A stretch of 64,000 nucleotides of DNA from Sacculina carcini (GCA_916048095.2 OU696580.1:6342608-6406607), one strand, 5' to 3'; positions 32,609 through 43,691 are shown, counted from the first letter of the stretch. Translations and numbers: made by a program. The notes: generated from the letters alone by a model not told the origin.

Positions 32609-35191
32609 AGTGTGTGTGTGTATGTTACCTGGAGATGTTGCAGTTGACCCAGTGAATCAGGAAGCAATTGGAGCCTATTGCCTCCCAGATACAGTATCCT
32701 CAATCTAAACACACACACACACATACACATACACAAAAGATATATATACACACACAACACACACACACGCACAGAGAGAAAATATATACACAAATACATA
32801 CACAATACACACACACACACAATACACAATAAACACACACAGACACACAAAACACACAGAGACACACAATACACACACACACACACACAACATATACACA
32901 CACACAAACACACACACATATACAAAACACTTACAAGAACATTAGATTGAGAAAATTTGATTTAACGAATTTTTTCCAGTCCCTCGCCTCCTGCAAAGGC
33001 AGCACATTACATTAGAACGCTAAACCTAACCTGAAATCTATGAAAAATATAGAAACGTTTTTGTGCGTCTTTTAAGCGTTTTTTATAAGTTAGCGTTTTT
33101 AATGTTCTTGAATCCTTACACATTTAGCCTAGACCGCGATAGGCTACCTGTTGAGTTGGCTGATTAGTGGAGAAATGGTCAACAGCTGATTGGCTCCCAT
33201 GTGCAACTCCACCAGACTGTACAGCTGCAATACCTGCAGTGGTATCACAGTGAAGCTGACACACACACACACATACAAACACATACACAAATATACATAC
33301 ACATATGGAGATATATACGTATACACACATGCACACAAACACACAAACATACACTCACACAAACCAACACACACAAACAAACATACACACACACAAACAC
33401 GCAACAAAAAAACACACACACACACACACAAACATACAAGCAGACATACACATACACAAGCCAATGCACAAACACACGCAAAAACACACAAACACACACA
33501 GACACACGCACATATATGGAGACATACACGTATACACACACACAGAGACAAACATACACACACACACACACACACACAAACACACACTCACACAAACAAA
33601 CAAACACAAACATACACACAAATATGGAGACATACACGTATACACACACACACAAACAAACATACACACACACACACACACACACAAACACACACTCACA
33701 CAAACAAACAAACACAAACATACACACAAATATGGAGACATACACGTATACACACACACACAAACAAACATACACACACACACACACACACACAAACACA
33801 CACTCACACAAACAAACAAACACAAACATACACACACTCACATATGGATACATACACGTATACACACACACACACACACATAAATACGCAAGCACAAACA
33901 AACAAACACAAACATACACACAAATATGGAGACATACACGTATACACCCACACACACAAACAAACATACACACACACATAAATACACAAGCACAAACAAA
34001 CGCACAAAAACACACACAAATATGTAGACACATACACACACACAGACAACATTATTTAGTACAACACAAGCAATGTTCTAAACAAAACAGTTCCTTTAGA
34101 CCAGGCTTTCTAAACCGGGGATATAAACCTGGTTTCAGAGTGGTGCGAGAAAAACTGTGTCTGTTAAGGCTTAAACAATATATTTGTTTTTACCTATGTT
34201 TTATACGTTTTCCTGGAAGAAAATCCTCTTGAAGCAACTCTAATCTGTGAATGAATCAATATTGAATAAAAATAGTTTTATTAGGTCATTTTTATTTTTT
34301 ATAGACAACTATCAAGAATGCACGGAGGGTGTGAGAACTTATTGCTGGTTTGAAAAAGCGGTTCCAACACTGAAAAACATTTGAGAACCACTGCTTCAGA
34401 CAACCATTGTCAGAGTGCGTGTAGACCAGTGGTTTCCAAACTTGTTCAGCTTGCTAGCCAATTTAGCATGCCACATATATCATGTGCTACCCCTATCTCC
34501 ATAATGTTGTCAGCTTTGAACAAACTAAACCAAAGCTGAACCACCAGTGGGTAATTTGGCTGAGTTACCACAGGGGATAATTTACCCCAGGGTGTAAATT
34601 ACTCAAGGTAGTATTACCTAGTAAATTGAAATACCTAGGATTATTTTGTCTAGGTAAATTGTCTAGGGATATTACCAAGGGTATTTTACCTGAGGGTATT
34701 TTACCCCTGGGATAATTTAGCCCCGATTTGGGAGTAAATGGCTCAAACACACCAGTATACCTAGGGTATTTTACCTGATTTTACCTAAGCTATAGTTATA
34801 TACCTAGGGTATTTTACCCCTGGGATAATTTAGCCCCGATTTGGGAGTAAATGGCTCAAACACACCAGTTGCCGCTAAGGTTGAGGTGTTGCAGTGCTCG
34901 CAAACACACGAGATCCTTGGGCAGCGACGCATCATGCAGCCGATTGTGCTTCAACTGGAGCTGAGTCAACGCTCCAAGCCGACACAACAGACCGTCAGCG
35001 ATACAGCTCAGCTGATTATCCGATAACAACAGCCGTCTAACTTCTCCGACGTCACCAGCGCGCTCTGAGCGGCGCAGTTCAGCACTAAGCTGGTTGGAGT
35101 TCAACGCTCTTGATGTGAGATCGAGTGTGGCGCTGGCGGGAGAGGCATCGCCGTCTGACGCTTCCGATGAGCCCCAAGAATCGCCGTCCAT
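26318..35191 (-). CDS. LRRC58: LRRC58, leucine-rich repeat protein 58 (6 exons, 373 aa)
   Basis: Joined exons (minus) 35191-34866, 33255-33148, 32704-32629, 28714-28574, 28206-27963 and 26544-26318 give 374 codons in phase. Residues about 60-220 hold a row of LRR units ([64 protein letters not shown]). A conserved C-terminal domain follows: [12 protein letters not shown], the cysteine pairs CVNKHC and YLCSSHC, and [12 protein letters not shown]. The protein ends RVLLG, and the terminal VLLG is characteristic of LRRC58. The length is nearly that of the vertebrate protein. LRRC58 is a cytosolic LRR protein, reported as a substrate receptor of a cullin-RING ligase; that role is not visible in the sequence. 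Confidence 0.95.
26545..27962. other. LRRC58 intron 5
   Basis: It holds a LINE- or SINE-type 3' tail (about 26640-26765), two blocks of AC-rich higher-order repeat with unit near ACACAATCACACAAACACTG (about 26880-27235 and 27460-27945), and the AC-flanked LINE copy between them. Confidence 0.7.
27240..27455 (+). mobile_element. AC-flanked LINE family, copy 2 (3' end only)
   Basis: The fragment AAAGAAAACCAGATGCCGCA through ACAGCTCGAGCCATGCTCAT ends in AACTCGGTGAGAACACAC. It is inserted between two arms of the AC-rich array and nearly identical to the copy at 62430-62770. Confidence 0.9.
27963..28206 (-). CDS. LRRC58: LRRC58 exon 5
   Basis: Acceptor GTTTAG|CTG, donor TAAAG|GTGCAC. It encodes [35 protein letters not shown] and CVNKHCK, the post-LRR domain diagnostic for LRRC58. 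A Ser/Thr-rich insertion (about residues 248-260) is longer than I expect for vertebrates. Confidence 0.95.
28574..28714 (-). CDS. LRRC58: LRRC58 exon 4: two LRRs
   Basis: 47 codons, phase 0 both ends: [19 protein letters not shown] and [19 protein letters not shown]. Acceptor TTGTAG|ATG, donor AGACAG|GTGCCG. Confidence 0.95.
29190..29330 (+). pseudogene. unidentified coding-like relic
   Basis: An open stretch begins [18 protein letters not shown] and continues [15 protein letters not shown], coiled-coil-like and ending in Asn/Ser low complexity. It may be a retroelement ORF1 fragment. It lies antisense in an LRRC58 intron with no partner exon visible. Confidence 0.3.
30820..31870 (+). mobile_element. 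decayed LINE (RT C-terminal region) with TG-bearing 3' end
   Basis: RT remnants ([11 protein letters not shown]-like region about 30820, [14 protein letters not shown] at about 31010) are followed by the C-terminal domain ([15 protein letters not shown]). Stops and shifts break the frame. The 3' part carries (TG)n at about 31677-31740 and an AAATTAAAAATG tail. Confidence 0.75.
32629..32704 (-). CDS. LRRC58: LRRC58 exon 3: one LRR
   Basis: 76 bp encoding [20 protein letters not shown]. Acceptor GTTTAG|A, donor CTCCAG|GTAACA. The exon covers roughly one LRR, and its phase fits the neighbours. Confidence 0.94.
32705..33147. other. LRRC58 intron 2
   Basis: (AC)n-rich from about 32708 to 32925, then an inverted copy of the 16.1-kb MITE (about 32933-33127) ending CCTTACACATT 20 bp before the exon-side donor. 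Confidence 0.75.
33148..33255 (-). CDS. LRRC58: LRRC58 exon 2: LRRs
   Basis: 108 bp: [20 protein letters not shown] then [16 protein letters not shown]. Acceptor GTGTCAG|C, donor CAACAG|GTAGCC. Confidence 0.94.
33256..34865. repeat. LRRC58 intron 1, AC-based higher-order repeat
   Basis: From about 33260 to 34045 is imperfect (AC)n. A roughly 110-bp higher-order unit is marked by ATATGGAGACATACACGTAT at about 33513, 33622, 33734, 33842 and 33924. The rest includes hAT-like ends near 34390 and 34430 and a local tandem duplication at about 34685-34868. Confidence 0.85.
34866..35191 (-). CDS. LRRC58: LRRC58 exon 1: start and first LRRs
   Basis: ATG at 35191 opens an acidic Ser-rich leader ([20 protein letters not shown]), followed by LRRs ending LQHLNLSGN with the split codon for Cys109. 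Donor AACTG|GTGTGT. The frame is open a short way upstream but without another ATG. Confidence 0.9.
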
Positions 35192-35437
35192 CGAGGCGTT
35201 CTCTGTGACAGAGGCTTGATCGTGCAAGTCTGACCAAGCTGCTATAGCAAGTCGCTCAAAATTAGTTCAGTTCAGTTCAGTGTATTTGTACACATACACA
35301 TCATATCAGTTCAGTGTATATCTACACATAAATTAATCTTATAGACATTGAGAAAAGAGAAGTTTGAGCTAAATTTCGATGAATTGTTAAATGAATCAAT
35401 TTATTCTTGGTGTTTTAACCATTACCTCCTGGTAATC

Positions 35438-35998
35438 AACAACAACAACAACATATATTTAATATAGCGCACGATAAAATGCAAAGGCGCGAAAAACATG
35501 ATAAAAGATAAAAGCTAGCGGAAAAAACAAACGTAAAACAGCACGCACAAGGAAAGATATACCGTGCACAACATAAGAAAAACAAGAGCAATCAGAGGTA
35601 ACAACATAAAAAACAACAAAGTGTACAAGAAACGCATTTATTCAGAAGAAGAAGCAAGAAGATGTTTGTGGAGAGCAGATGAAAAGGAAGCAAAGGAACT
35701 AATTTGATGATGCTGAGGAGGTAGAGAGTTGTAGAGGCGAGGGGCAGAAAAGTAGAAGGACTTGGCCGACCAGGTGGACTCGTTGATGGCGGGAGGGCAG
35801 AAGAGTGGGACAGGGTATCGAGATGAGGGTCGTACTTGAGGTGACAGGAGTTCACGTAGGTAAGATGGGGAAGATGGAGACTTGATAATTTTGAAAACTA
35901 AACAGCAAATTTTGAAGCGAATTCTGAGGGGAGCAGGGAGCCAGCCAAGTTGAAGGATGTAAGAGGAAGTCGGCGTTCTTGGAGGAAGTCTCAGAACA
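35438..35998 (-). mobile_element. 5'-truncated CR1/L2-like LINE
   Basis: The ORF2 C-terminus on the minus strand (LGWLPAPLRIRFKICCLVFK, then [15 protein letters not shown], stop at 35638) is followed by a 3' end with TATAGCGC and an (AAC/GTT)n tail at about 35440. It is the same superfamily as the nested LINE at 9491. Confidence 0.85.
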
Positions 35999-36539
35999 AA
36001 GAAATCAGAACAAATCTCATATATCACTTTGAAATGACCATAATTTGTAGTTTATTTTCTTCAGCAAAATAGCAAGAACTCTCATGGCCCTCTGATGAAA
36101 TACTGATAAAACAAGCTATAGTTATATAACACGGATTAAGTTGGATACACTGACTGGTTAATGATATCCAAAACAACAAATACAGCTTACGAAACGCATA
36201 AATTATAGATACTTCATCAACTCTGATTTGACATCCTCCAACCAATTGTCGACAAAAATGGGTACATCATCAAATTAAGGTGAGGTAAATTTAAGCACTC
36301 AATTATGTATTACGATTCACACTGCTAATAGAAATTGTTGTTTACAATTGGCGGTATATATGTATACTGCGGCGTATTCGTCGTTTTAGCTAAAGCTAAA
36401 TAAATAACCATCTTGTCGATCATGCATTTTGCATTTCAGAAGCAGATAATATGCAACATAAAATATAACGTAATCTAGAGGTGATCTCGCATTTCATAAT
36501 TATGATTTTACAACGATATACAAATAATTATTCCTCTTC

Positions 36540-37655
36540 CCTTCCCCCATGCTTCGTTCTTATCAGACATTATCTCTGATATTTCTTCCTGGTGTGCCTC
36601 TCGCAGTCTCCTTCTTAACACTTCCAAATCAGAATTCTTCATTCTACATCCTCCTCGCTTAACACCTCCGCTGCTCCCTTTACCCCTATCTCAAAGTGTT
36701 CGTGATCTCGGAGTCATTCTGGATTCGTCACTTTCTTTTTCTGCTAATATTTCTGCTGTTGCTCGCACTTGTCATCTCATTCTACGTTCGCTATATCCTA
36801 TCCGCCCTTTTCTCGACCGTCCCTCAGCTATTAAACTGATTCATTGTTTCATCTTTTCAAGAATCAACTACTGCAATTCTTTATATTTCCATGTACCTCG
36901 CTCCTCTCTGAAAATGCTGCAACATGTCATTAATAAATCTTGTCGTTTCGTGTTTTCTCCTTCCCACTTTCGTCATACCTCACCCTATCTCTACAATCTT
37001 CGATGGCTTCCGATCATCCCTCGCATCCACTTTAAAATTTGCTGTCTTGTTTATAAACTTTTGCATGACCCTCGGCAACCTACATACCTCTCGCAGCTTC
37101 TTACACTCTCTAATAACTTTCTTTCCCGTCATCCACTTCCTTTATCCTGTCCACGAGCCCTCAATGAATCTACCTGGTGTAGTAAATCCTTCCCTTTCTA
37201 TGCTCCACGTTTGTACAACTCTCTTCCCTCCCATGTTATCTCCTCCACATCCTTATCATCGCTTTCCTCTTCTCTGCGCAATCATCTCTTTGATAAATCT
37301 TTTGATCATGACTCTCACTCTCTTACTCCTTACGCTTCGCTCTGAGCTGTCATACCGTACCCGTCTCGCGTGATATATTTACTAGAAGTTTTCTTGTTGT
37401 TTTTTATGCTCTTTCTTACTGCCATGTTTCAATTTGGCGGTGTGTGTGCATGAGTATGTTTGTGTGCGTGTGTGTGTGTATGTGTGTGTGTTTGTGTGAG
37501 TGTGTGTGCTTGTGGGTGTGTGTATTGTCCGCATGTTTGTTTTCCCTAAGCGGCGTGTCTTACATATTTGTTTATATTTTTGCACCAAGATTTCTCTTTT
37601 CGCGCGTCTGTTTTAATGTGCGCTATACAAATAAACGTTAATAATAATAATAATT
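36540..37655 (+). mobile_element. 5'-truncated CR1/L2-like LINE with TG-bearing 3' end
   Basis: An RT C-terminal part runs from about 36600, with the C-terminal domain clear in 36914-37345 ([34 protein letters not shown], ending LTPYASL). The 3' region carries (TG)n at about 37440-37520 and ends CGCTATACAAATAAACG plus (TAA)n. Confidence 0.88.
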
Positions 37656-38135
37656 TTGCCTATTAATGTTTGTAGCCATGTGGATTCATCAGTTTGCATG
37701 CATAAATGTGTGTTTATTCAATGATGTATGTTTTCCATATAAATTTGTTGTATGCTTTGCCCAATACCATTATAGCACACGCCAGACACAACTTTTAACG
37801 ATACACATTAACAACAATAACCAACACTGTAAGTGAGCAATTGGAGATTTTTACACGCTCAAAATGAATTCAATAAAATATCATTTGACTTTTGATGAAA
37901 TGTATTTGACACATGAACATCATATGTATGTATGGCTGCAATAAAATCACATACACAGCAAACAGCACATACATTTAATAACACAATTATCGCGCAAGCA
38001 CAGGAGAACAAAGAAAATTATTTGGAAATGCAGTGCGCATGGGTGTAGCCAGCGATTATAATTGGGGGAGTAGCAGTTTGAGCATAGCAACCCCATTTTG
38101 GCTATATGGAATGCATAGCTATATAACCCTGAGGG

Positions 38136-38312
38136 CAGTGGCGGTGCCAGTGTTTCCCATGGGGGAGGGGGGCTAAGAAATATGCAGGTATTGGGCGAAA
38201 TATGAGGATCTACACTTGAAATGTTCATAGTAAGGGGTGATCAGGGGGGCGGTGATATATTTTTGGGATGGGGGCTTCAGCCCTTCCAAGCACTCCACTG
38301 GCGTCGCCATTG
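38136..38312. mobile_element. MITE with CAGTGGCG termini
   Basis: The ends CAGTGGCGGTGCCAG and CTGGCGTCGCCATTG are imperfect inverted repeats. The interior motif GAAATATGAGGATCTACACT recurs in diverged copies at about 13370-13490, 48774-48935 and 57530-57617. Confidence 0.65.
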
Positions 38313-38389
38313 CTTATGATTATATAGGCTTAGTCGTTTGCACGGGGGTTTGCCCCACCCAGTACACTCCTCTGAATACGCCCTTGAAT

Positions 38390-38501
38390 GCAATGAAAAC
38401 GCACAAACAGCTTATATCTCGCATTTCTTCTCTGCAAGAACGTTTGCCGAAATATTTTGTCAATCTCAACCGTTTGATGCAATATTTTGAAGCAAACAAG
38501 A
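38390..38501 (+). other. possible orphan exon or ORF
   Basis: ATG at 38390 opens MKTHKQLISRISSLQERLP and KYFVNLNRLMQYFEANK, a helix-rich sequence with real-protein composition. It runs into low complexity, and I can find no convincing partner exon, although 40362-40552 is flanked by plausible splice signals. It may be part of an undetected gene or a relic. Confidence 0.25.
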
Positions 38502-38739
38502 CATCAAACAGACATCAAACAGCTACACACATATACCCATACACAAACACATACACACACGTTTTTCGCTAGAATACACCGGAATGCAATAACTGAATTA
38601 TTACAATCAATGCAGATACACGTATGCACATGTGTACAGGTGTGTGTATGTGTATGTGTACGTGTGTGTGAATGCTTATGAGTGTGTGAGTATTGTTACT
38701 GACTTCAGACGGATCCTACGTATCAGAGGAAGTTCCAGG

Positions 38740-38910
38740 CATGGGCGTATATCCCTGGGAGTATGGGGGTATATGTATACCCAAGACAAATTGGCTCGAG
38801 GGTATTAATATGCAATTATACCCCGCGAGATTTCTGCAGGGTTCAGTTCATTTAAGGGAAATATATTGTCATCAAAATTAGCATAGCAAAAGAGTAGCAA
38901 TACACGACAA

Positions 38911-38997
<87 letters not shown>

Positions 38998-39170
38998 TAT
39001 ATGCAATATATTTTTCATTGAGGTATGTGTGTTGTAATTGAATAGGTATAAAACGGTTGATAATCCCATGCAATTGACCAACTGAGTCAACTTTGAACAC
39101 TAATGCATGATGACTGTCATCCCCCGAGCCTCGACACAAATCTACACTCTAGCTCCTGGTGTTAATTACG
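38740..39170 (+). repeat. direct repeat, copy 1, with a long (TG)n
   Basis: About 340 non-TG bases match 40780-41100 (shared blocks AATATTGTCATCAAAAT, AATTGACCAACTGAGTCAA, CATGATGACTGTCATCC). Copy 1 contains about 40 TG units (38912-38993); copy 2 has only about nine. Confidence 0.85.
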
Positions 39171-39315
39171 CCAATAAAAAAATAAATAAGCATATAACAC
39201 TTTTATCATAATTCATATCATTCAATCCAATAAAATTAACATCAATATAACAAGCATAATCATCTCTCTTTGCAATATTTTCCGTCAACTTTTCGGCTGT
39301 AAATTTGTAATCTTT

Positions 39316-39640
39316 CAGTTTTGTTTGTCATTTTTCCGTCGTTTTGGTTGAAAGTTTGTCATTTTTTCAGTTTTGTTTGTCATTTTTCTGTCGTTTCGGT
39401 TGGAAGTTTGTCATTTTTTCGGTTTTGTTTGTCATTTTTCCGTCGATTCGGCTGGGAGTTTGTCGTTTTTTCAGTTTTGTTTGTCATTTTTCCGTCGATT
39501 CGGCTAAGAGTTTGTCGTTTTTTCAGTTTTGTTTGTCATTTTTCCAACGTTTCGGTTAAGAGTTTGTCATTTTTCCGTCGTTCCGGCTGTGAATTTGTCA
39601 TTTTTCCGTCACTTCGGCTGTGAGCTTGTCATTTTCGGCT
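39316..39640 (+). repeat. T-rich minisatellite
   Basis: A roughly 58-bp unit built from TTTGTTTGTCATTTTTCCGT and CGGCT(GG)AGTTTGTC is repeated about five times with decay at both ends. Confidence 0.85.
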
Positions 39641-39845
39641 GCAACGCCCGGCAACCCCCGCGCAGGCAGGCCGCAATACATATGATGCACAATGTTAGTA
39701 TGATGCGGGGGCCCGGCCGTGTACGCCACAACTGTCTTCATAGCTACACAAGCCGCCGTACCAGAGTATCTGCGAACCTGCGAGCTCTCCTCTGCCCTGC
39801 CTCGCCCTCTGCACACACATAAACACACACGCGCATTTCACAGAC

Positions 39846-40030
39846 ATTATTATTATTATTATTATTATTAATTACAGGCAAATCAAGTAGCATGGGAAGA
39901 GTGTAAGTGCACTATTACCACCCTGCGGTGACACCATGTACCGGAATCTAACCAAAAGATTCAGAGAGAAAGAGAGTTCGAAAAGAACAAAATCTAGAAA
40001 GAGAGTTGGAAAAAAAAGTAGCAATAAATA
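39846..40030 (-). mobile_element. SINE-like repeat, copy 2
   Basis: Reverse-complement match to the 18.2-kb copy, with (TTA)n at its plus-strand left end. Confidence 0.75.
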
Positions 40031-40779
40031 ATAAGCCATCATCCGATAACACTCCGATACAGTTATGAATGATTGATAGCTATACAAACAAGTTAAGCAT
40101 TCAAACGACGTAAAAACCAAACTTATTTGTTAAACTAAGACATCTTCCTCCTATGGTGCTACAGTGCGGAGAAAGATGGTATTTACTTTACCGATTTTTT
40201 CTTAACTGTCTACACATTACATATAATATTTACAATCGGTGGAATTCCTCTACGCAGGCACAAATACTTGGTAAATTCCTTGAGTCAAACACACACACAC
40301 ACACACACACGTATCGTCTGAAAATTCATTCCGTCGTAACTGTCAACACGTTTGATTGCAGAAGCTTTGGTGCAAGTCAACGGCGAAATTGAATGTGTCC
40401 AAACACGCCGCCCAAACACTCTTACTCATTCACGTTCGCCTCTATCTGAGTGGCGAAATGTGCGGGACCCACATCACAACAAATTCGATCCAGGTCGTCG
40501 AAGCCGCCGCCGACAAACAAACAGACAAACAAACACAACGAACCCGTCCAGGTGACAACCTTGCTGCGATCCACTCACAAACACCCGACCAACAAACACC
40601 AACACAAAAACAGAGCAAAAATACGCAGAAAGAGGGCGTAAGCGAGAGAGCGAGAAAGGTGAACAACACAATAGTCTACAATTCCGAACTCAGTATGACT
40701 GAGGGTTGCATTGTATACGAAAATAGGATTACCAAGGAGAGAAGCAATGAACCCACCACATGTTGAATGGTATTGAATC

Positions 40780-41100
40780 TCTGGACCGTGGGTTATCCTG
40801 GGGGTATTGGGGTATATATGACCTTCTGGAAATATTGTCATCAAAATGAGCATAGCAAAAAAGTAACAATACACGACAAATGTGTGTGTGTGTGTGCAAT
40901 TATATGCAATATACTTTTCATTGAGGTATGTGTGTATGTGTGTTGTAATTGAATAGCCCGAATATGGTTGAGGATCCCATTGCAATTGACCAACTGAGTC
41001 AATTTTGAACACTCTATGCATGATGACTGTCATCCCCCCGAGCCTCGACACAAACCTACACCTTTTGATCCTAACTCCGTTATGCCAAATACGCTAATAT
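40780..41100 (+). repeat. direct repeat, copy 2, with a short (TG)n
   Basis: Partner of 38740-39170, about 2.0 kb away in the same orientation. The differences are scattered substitutions and the TG tract length. Confidence 0.85.
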
Positions 41101-41129
41101 CTAAAATAAACAATAATATAGCTTCAGAA

Positions 41130-41990
41130 AGAGCGATCTTGAAGCAATATACCAAAGTATGGTACAACATCGGAAAACAAACATTGTTCTAACATAGAAA
41201 ATCATGAACACTCTACAAAACACTGGTTCAACCTGTTCTAAATTACTGTGATGAGACATGGGGCTCTACGTACAAACATTCCATAAAATGTATCACAACA
41301 CTGCAAAAAAGAATTATAAGATCCATCGGTTGTCTGAAACACTCTGAGACTACTGAACCTTTACGGAAAAAGTACAGTCTATTATTATTTGATGAATTGG
41401 TGCAGCTCAACATTGGATGCCTTATGTACAAAATTCACAAGGGGAACATTCCGAAAAATCTTAGCTTTCACTTCAAAATTAACCGCAGACACCCAGAGAA
41501 GTTCTTCATTACCTTTCCCAGAACTCGTTGTAGACAATTCAATTTTTTCGTCAGAGGTCCCTCACTCTGGAATAATTTGGACATTACACTAAAAAACTGT
41601 CCTAGTATAAAAACGTTTAAGGTAAAGTTGAGAAAGACTCTCATGTATAAATGACTCTCCACTGAAAGTCGGGTGCGCCTCCACACCTTCACATCGTCGC
41701 AATACAGGCACCAGCGGGACAGGGATGCGCCAATATGGAAATGTGCGTGTGTGTGTGTGTTTTGTGTACTGTGTATATGCGTAAGTATACATGTGTAGGT
41801 GTACATTCATGTATGTGTGTGCGTGTGTGTGTGAGTGTGTTACTGTAAACGAGCATGTATGTGGAAGATCGTAGATCGGTCTCTTTGGACGAGCCGATAA
41901 GCCACTGTTGGCTTTGGCCACTTTATAATGATATGTTTCAACTGAAATTGAATATGTCCAATACAATGAACAATGAACAATGAACAAACA
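41130..41990 (+). mobile_element. decayed LINE, ORF2 C-terminus and TG-bearing 3' end
   Basis: Remnants include LVQPVLNYCDETWGSTYKHS, LQKRIIRSIGCLKHSE and FFVRGPSLWNNLDITLKNCP, with a stop at 41654. The 3' part carries (TG)n at about 41744-41830 and an AATGAACAATGAACAA tail. It is a different LINE family from the CR1/L2-like relics. Confidence 0.8.
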
Positions 41991-42335
41991 TGTTTAAGCA
42001 TGTACATGTAAAAACATGGTTATATAAGTGTATCACCCTTTTCATCTTGTTGTGATCATTCTTTGTTAGAATTCTACTCAGAATTGTACCCGGTTATATC
42101 CATAAAATCAATTCATATTCTATAGGCAAAATTGATTAAGCCTAAAAAATTAGCTAAACGAAAAACATGAACAGAACAAACACAGAGCAAAAAATGCGTA
42201 AAAATAAGATTGCTACAAAAATACAAATACATACAAAACATCTAACATCTCAAGGAAAATGTCAAGATATACTGTGATTCATTAATAAAAAAATACCAAA
42301 AAACTCTATGGAAAATTCACTAGGGTTGTGTCAGT

Positions 42336-42482
42336 GGCGTAGCTAGGCTATCAGCAAATATGAAATGATATATTGAGAAATGCCACTCAGATATAACTGA
42401 AAATTCATCTTCTTTAACAGGTCATGTGTCGCCCCCCTAAAATGTGCCCCCCGACACATCCCCCGCGCTACGTCATTGTGTT
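42336..42482. mobile_element. MITE-like element with CAGTGGCGTAGCTAGG end
   Basis: The left end CAGTGGCGTAGCTAGG and the right region GCGCTACGTCATTG are imperfect inverted repeats around a short non-coding interior. Confidence 0.5.
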
Positions 42483-42602
42483 GTGTCCCGGTTTGTGCGG
42501 TCGTTGGACCCACACGACTGATGGACAAGCGATTTCCTGAGACTCAGACAGGTTTATTGCTCTGATCAACCCTACGGCGATGTATATGATATATGAACAC
42601 GG

Positions 42603-43010
42603 CATATCCCGGTCATTAAGCCCATCAGGCTATTAAGCCCAGGTCACTATTCAGGCCTGAAATACTAGGTTTTTATTAGTACTACTGGGTCCAATAAGCC
42701 CAGCCAAAATTTGAACTTTTCTCCGGTAGTATTTTCCAATCGTTCTGTTCGTTCCACATATACATATGTTGCAAAAATCTGTCGTTTCCTTTCATTTACG
42801 TGTTTATTTACGTTTTTCATCAAACTATTGCACATATTTGTACTATATTAACATTGATATAATTCATACTATAATGAAGCTTGTTCTTTTTGATAAATAA
42901 AACTTCGACAGACTGAATCTTATTACCGTTAAATAGTTCTGGCCATTGAGCCCACCATGGAAAATATGCAGTAGAATTTTGGATTGAGATATAGGCTTAA
43001 TGGCCGCGAC
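42603..43010 (-). repeat. dispersed non-coding element, inverted copy of 12511-12870
   Basis: Shared blocks include CTACCGGAGAAAAGTTCAAA, GCTTATTGGACCCAGTA and CCAAAATTCTACTGCATATT on the minus strand. GGGCTTAATAGCC-like phrases occur near the ends. It is probably a non-autonomous transposon. Confidence 0.75.
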
Positions 43011-43194
43011 CCAAGTAAAATATTATTTAATCAGGTAGGCCGCCCAGATACAGTATCGCTCACCTGTGCTCTGTGGCCAAAAAAGACATTTAAGTATTTT
43101 CTAGCCTGTTCTAATTTGATCCCAGTCCAATAAATCTGTCCCGAAAATGGTCTATATTTATTTGAAAAAGTGTTTGGAAAATTTATGTGCCACC

Positions 43195-43425
43195 TTCAAC
43201 CCTCTTTAACTATTAATTTAACCTGTAATTTAACATTTAATTTCATCTGTAATTTGAGCTTTAATTTAAGCTTTAATTTAACATTTAATTTATTCTTTAA
43301 TTTGAGCTTTAATTTAACCTTTAATTTAACCTTTAATTTAACCTTTAATTTAACCTTTTATTTAACCTTTTATTTAACTTTTAAGTTAACCTTTACTTTA
43401 GCCTATAATTTAACCTTTAATTTAA
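43195..43425 (+). repeat. 11-bp tandem repeat (TTTAATTTAAC)n
   Basis: About twenty imperfect units. It keeps an open frame by chance and is not a gene. Confidence 0.88.
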
Positions 43426-43603
43426 CACTTTTTTGTTTTCCCCTCTTTTTGCTCCATTTTTTCATGAGTTATTGTTTTATTCTACTTTTTCTTTCCTTCT
43501 GATATTTTATTCATTTAATTCTTAGTTTACATCCGTTTTAACTCTCTATTTCTTTTTGAACATTTCCGGTACATGCGTGCTATCCTGTGTATGTGTGTGT
43601 GTA

Positions 43604-43638
<35 letters not shown>

Positions 43639-43691
43639 GCGTGTGCGTGCGTGTGTGTGTGTATGTGATTGGATGAGTAACTGACTGACAC

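Larger units (their letters stand above)
28715..32628. other. LRRC58 intron 3, transposon-rich
   Basis: It contains a LINE/SINE tail (about 29040-29140), small coding-like relics (29190-29330 and about 30500-30580), a decayed LINE (about 30820-31870) and long (TG)n tracts to 32620. A 13-bp perfect hairpin lies at 29702-29737. No host exon was recognised. Confidence 0.6.
35192..43691. other. intergenic transposon graveyard
   Basis: This is the 8.5 kb between LRRC58 and the GPCR. It holds LINE relics (listed separately), a MITE, a SINE-like copy, a pair of roughly 0.34-kb direct repeats, T-rich and CTTTAATTTAA-type minisatellites and long (TG)n tracts. No host gene could be supported; a doubtful exon at 38390-38501 is listed. 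Confidence 0.6.

Noticed and set aside
33190-34230. Overlapping Thr-His or Cys-Val reading frames of 60-340 codons
   Set aside because: They read through (AC)n or (TG)n repeats on both strands. Composition is entirely dictated by the dinucleotide.
43170-43502. 110-codon frame rich in Asn-Leu-Thr-Phe
   Set aside because: It is a translation of the 11-bp TTTAATTTAAC tandem repeat.
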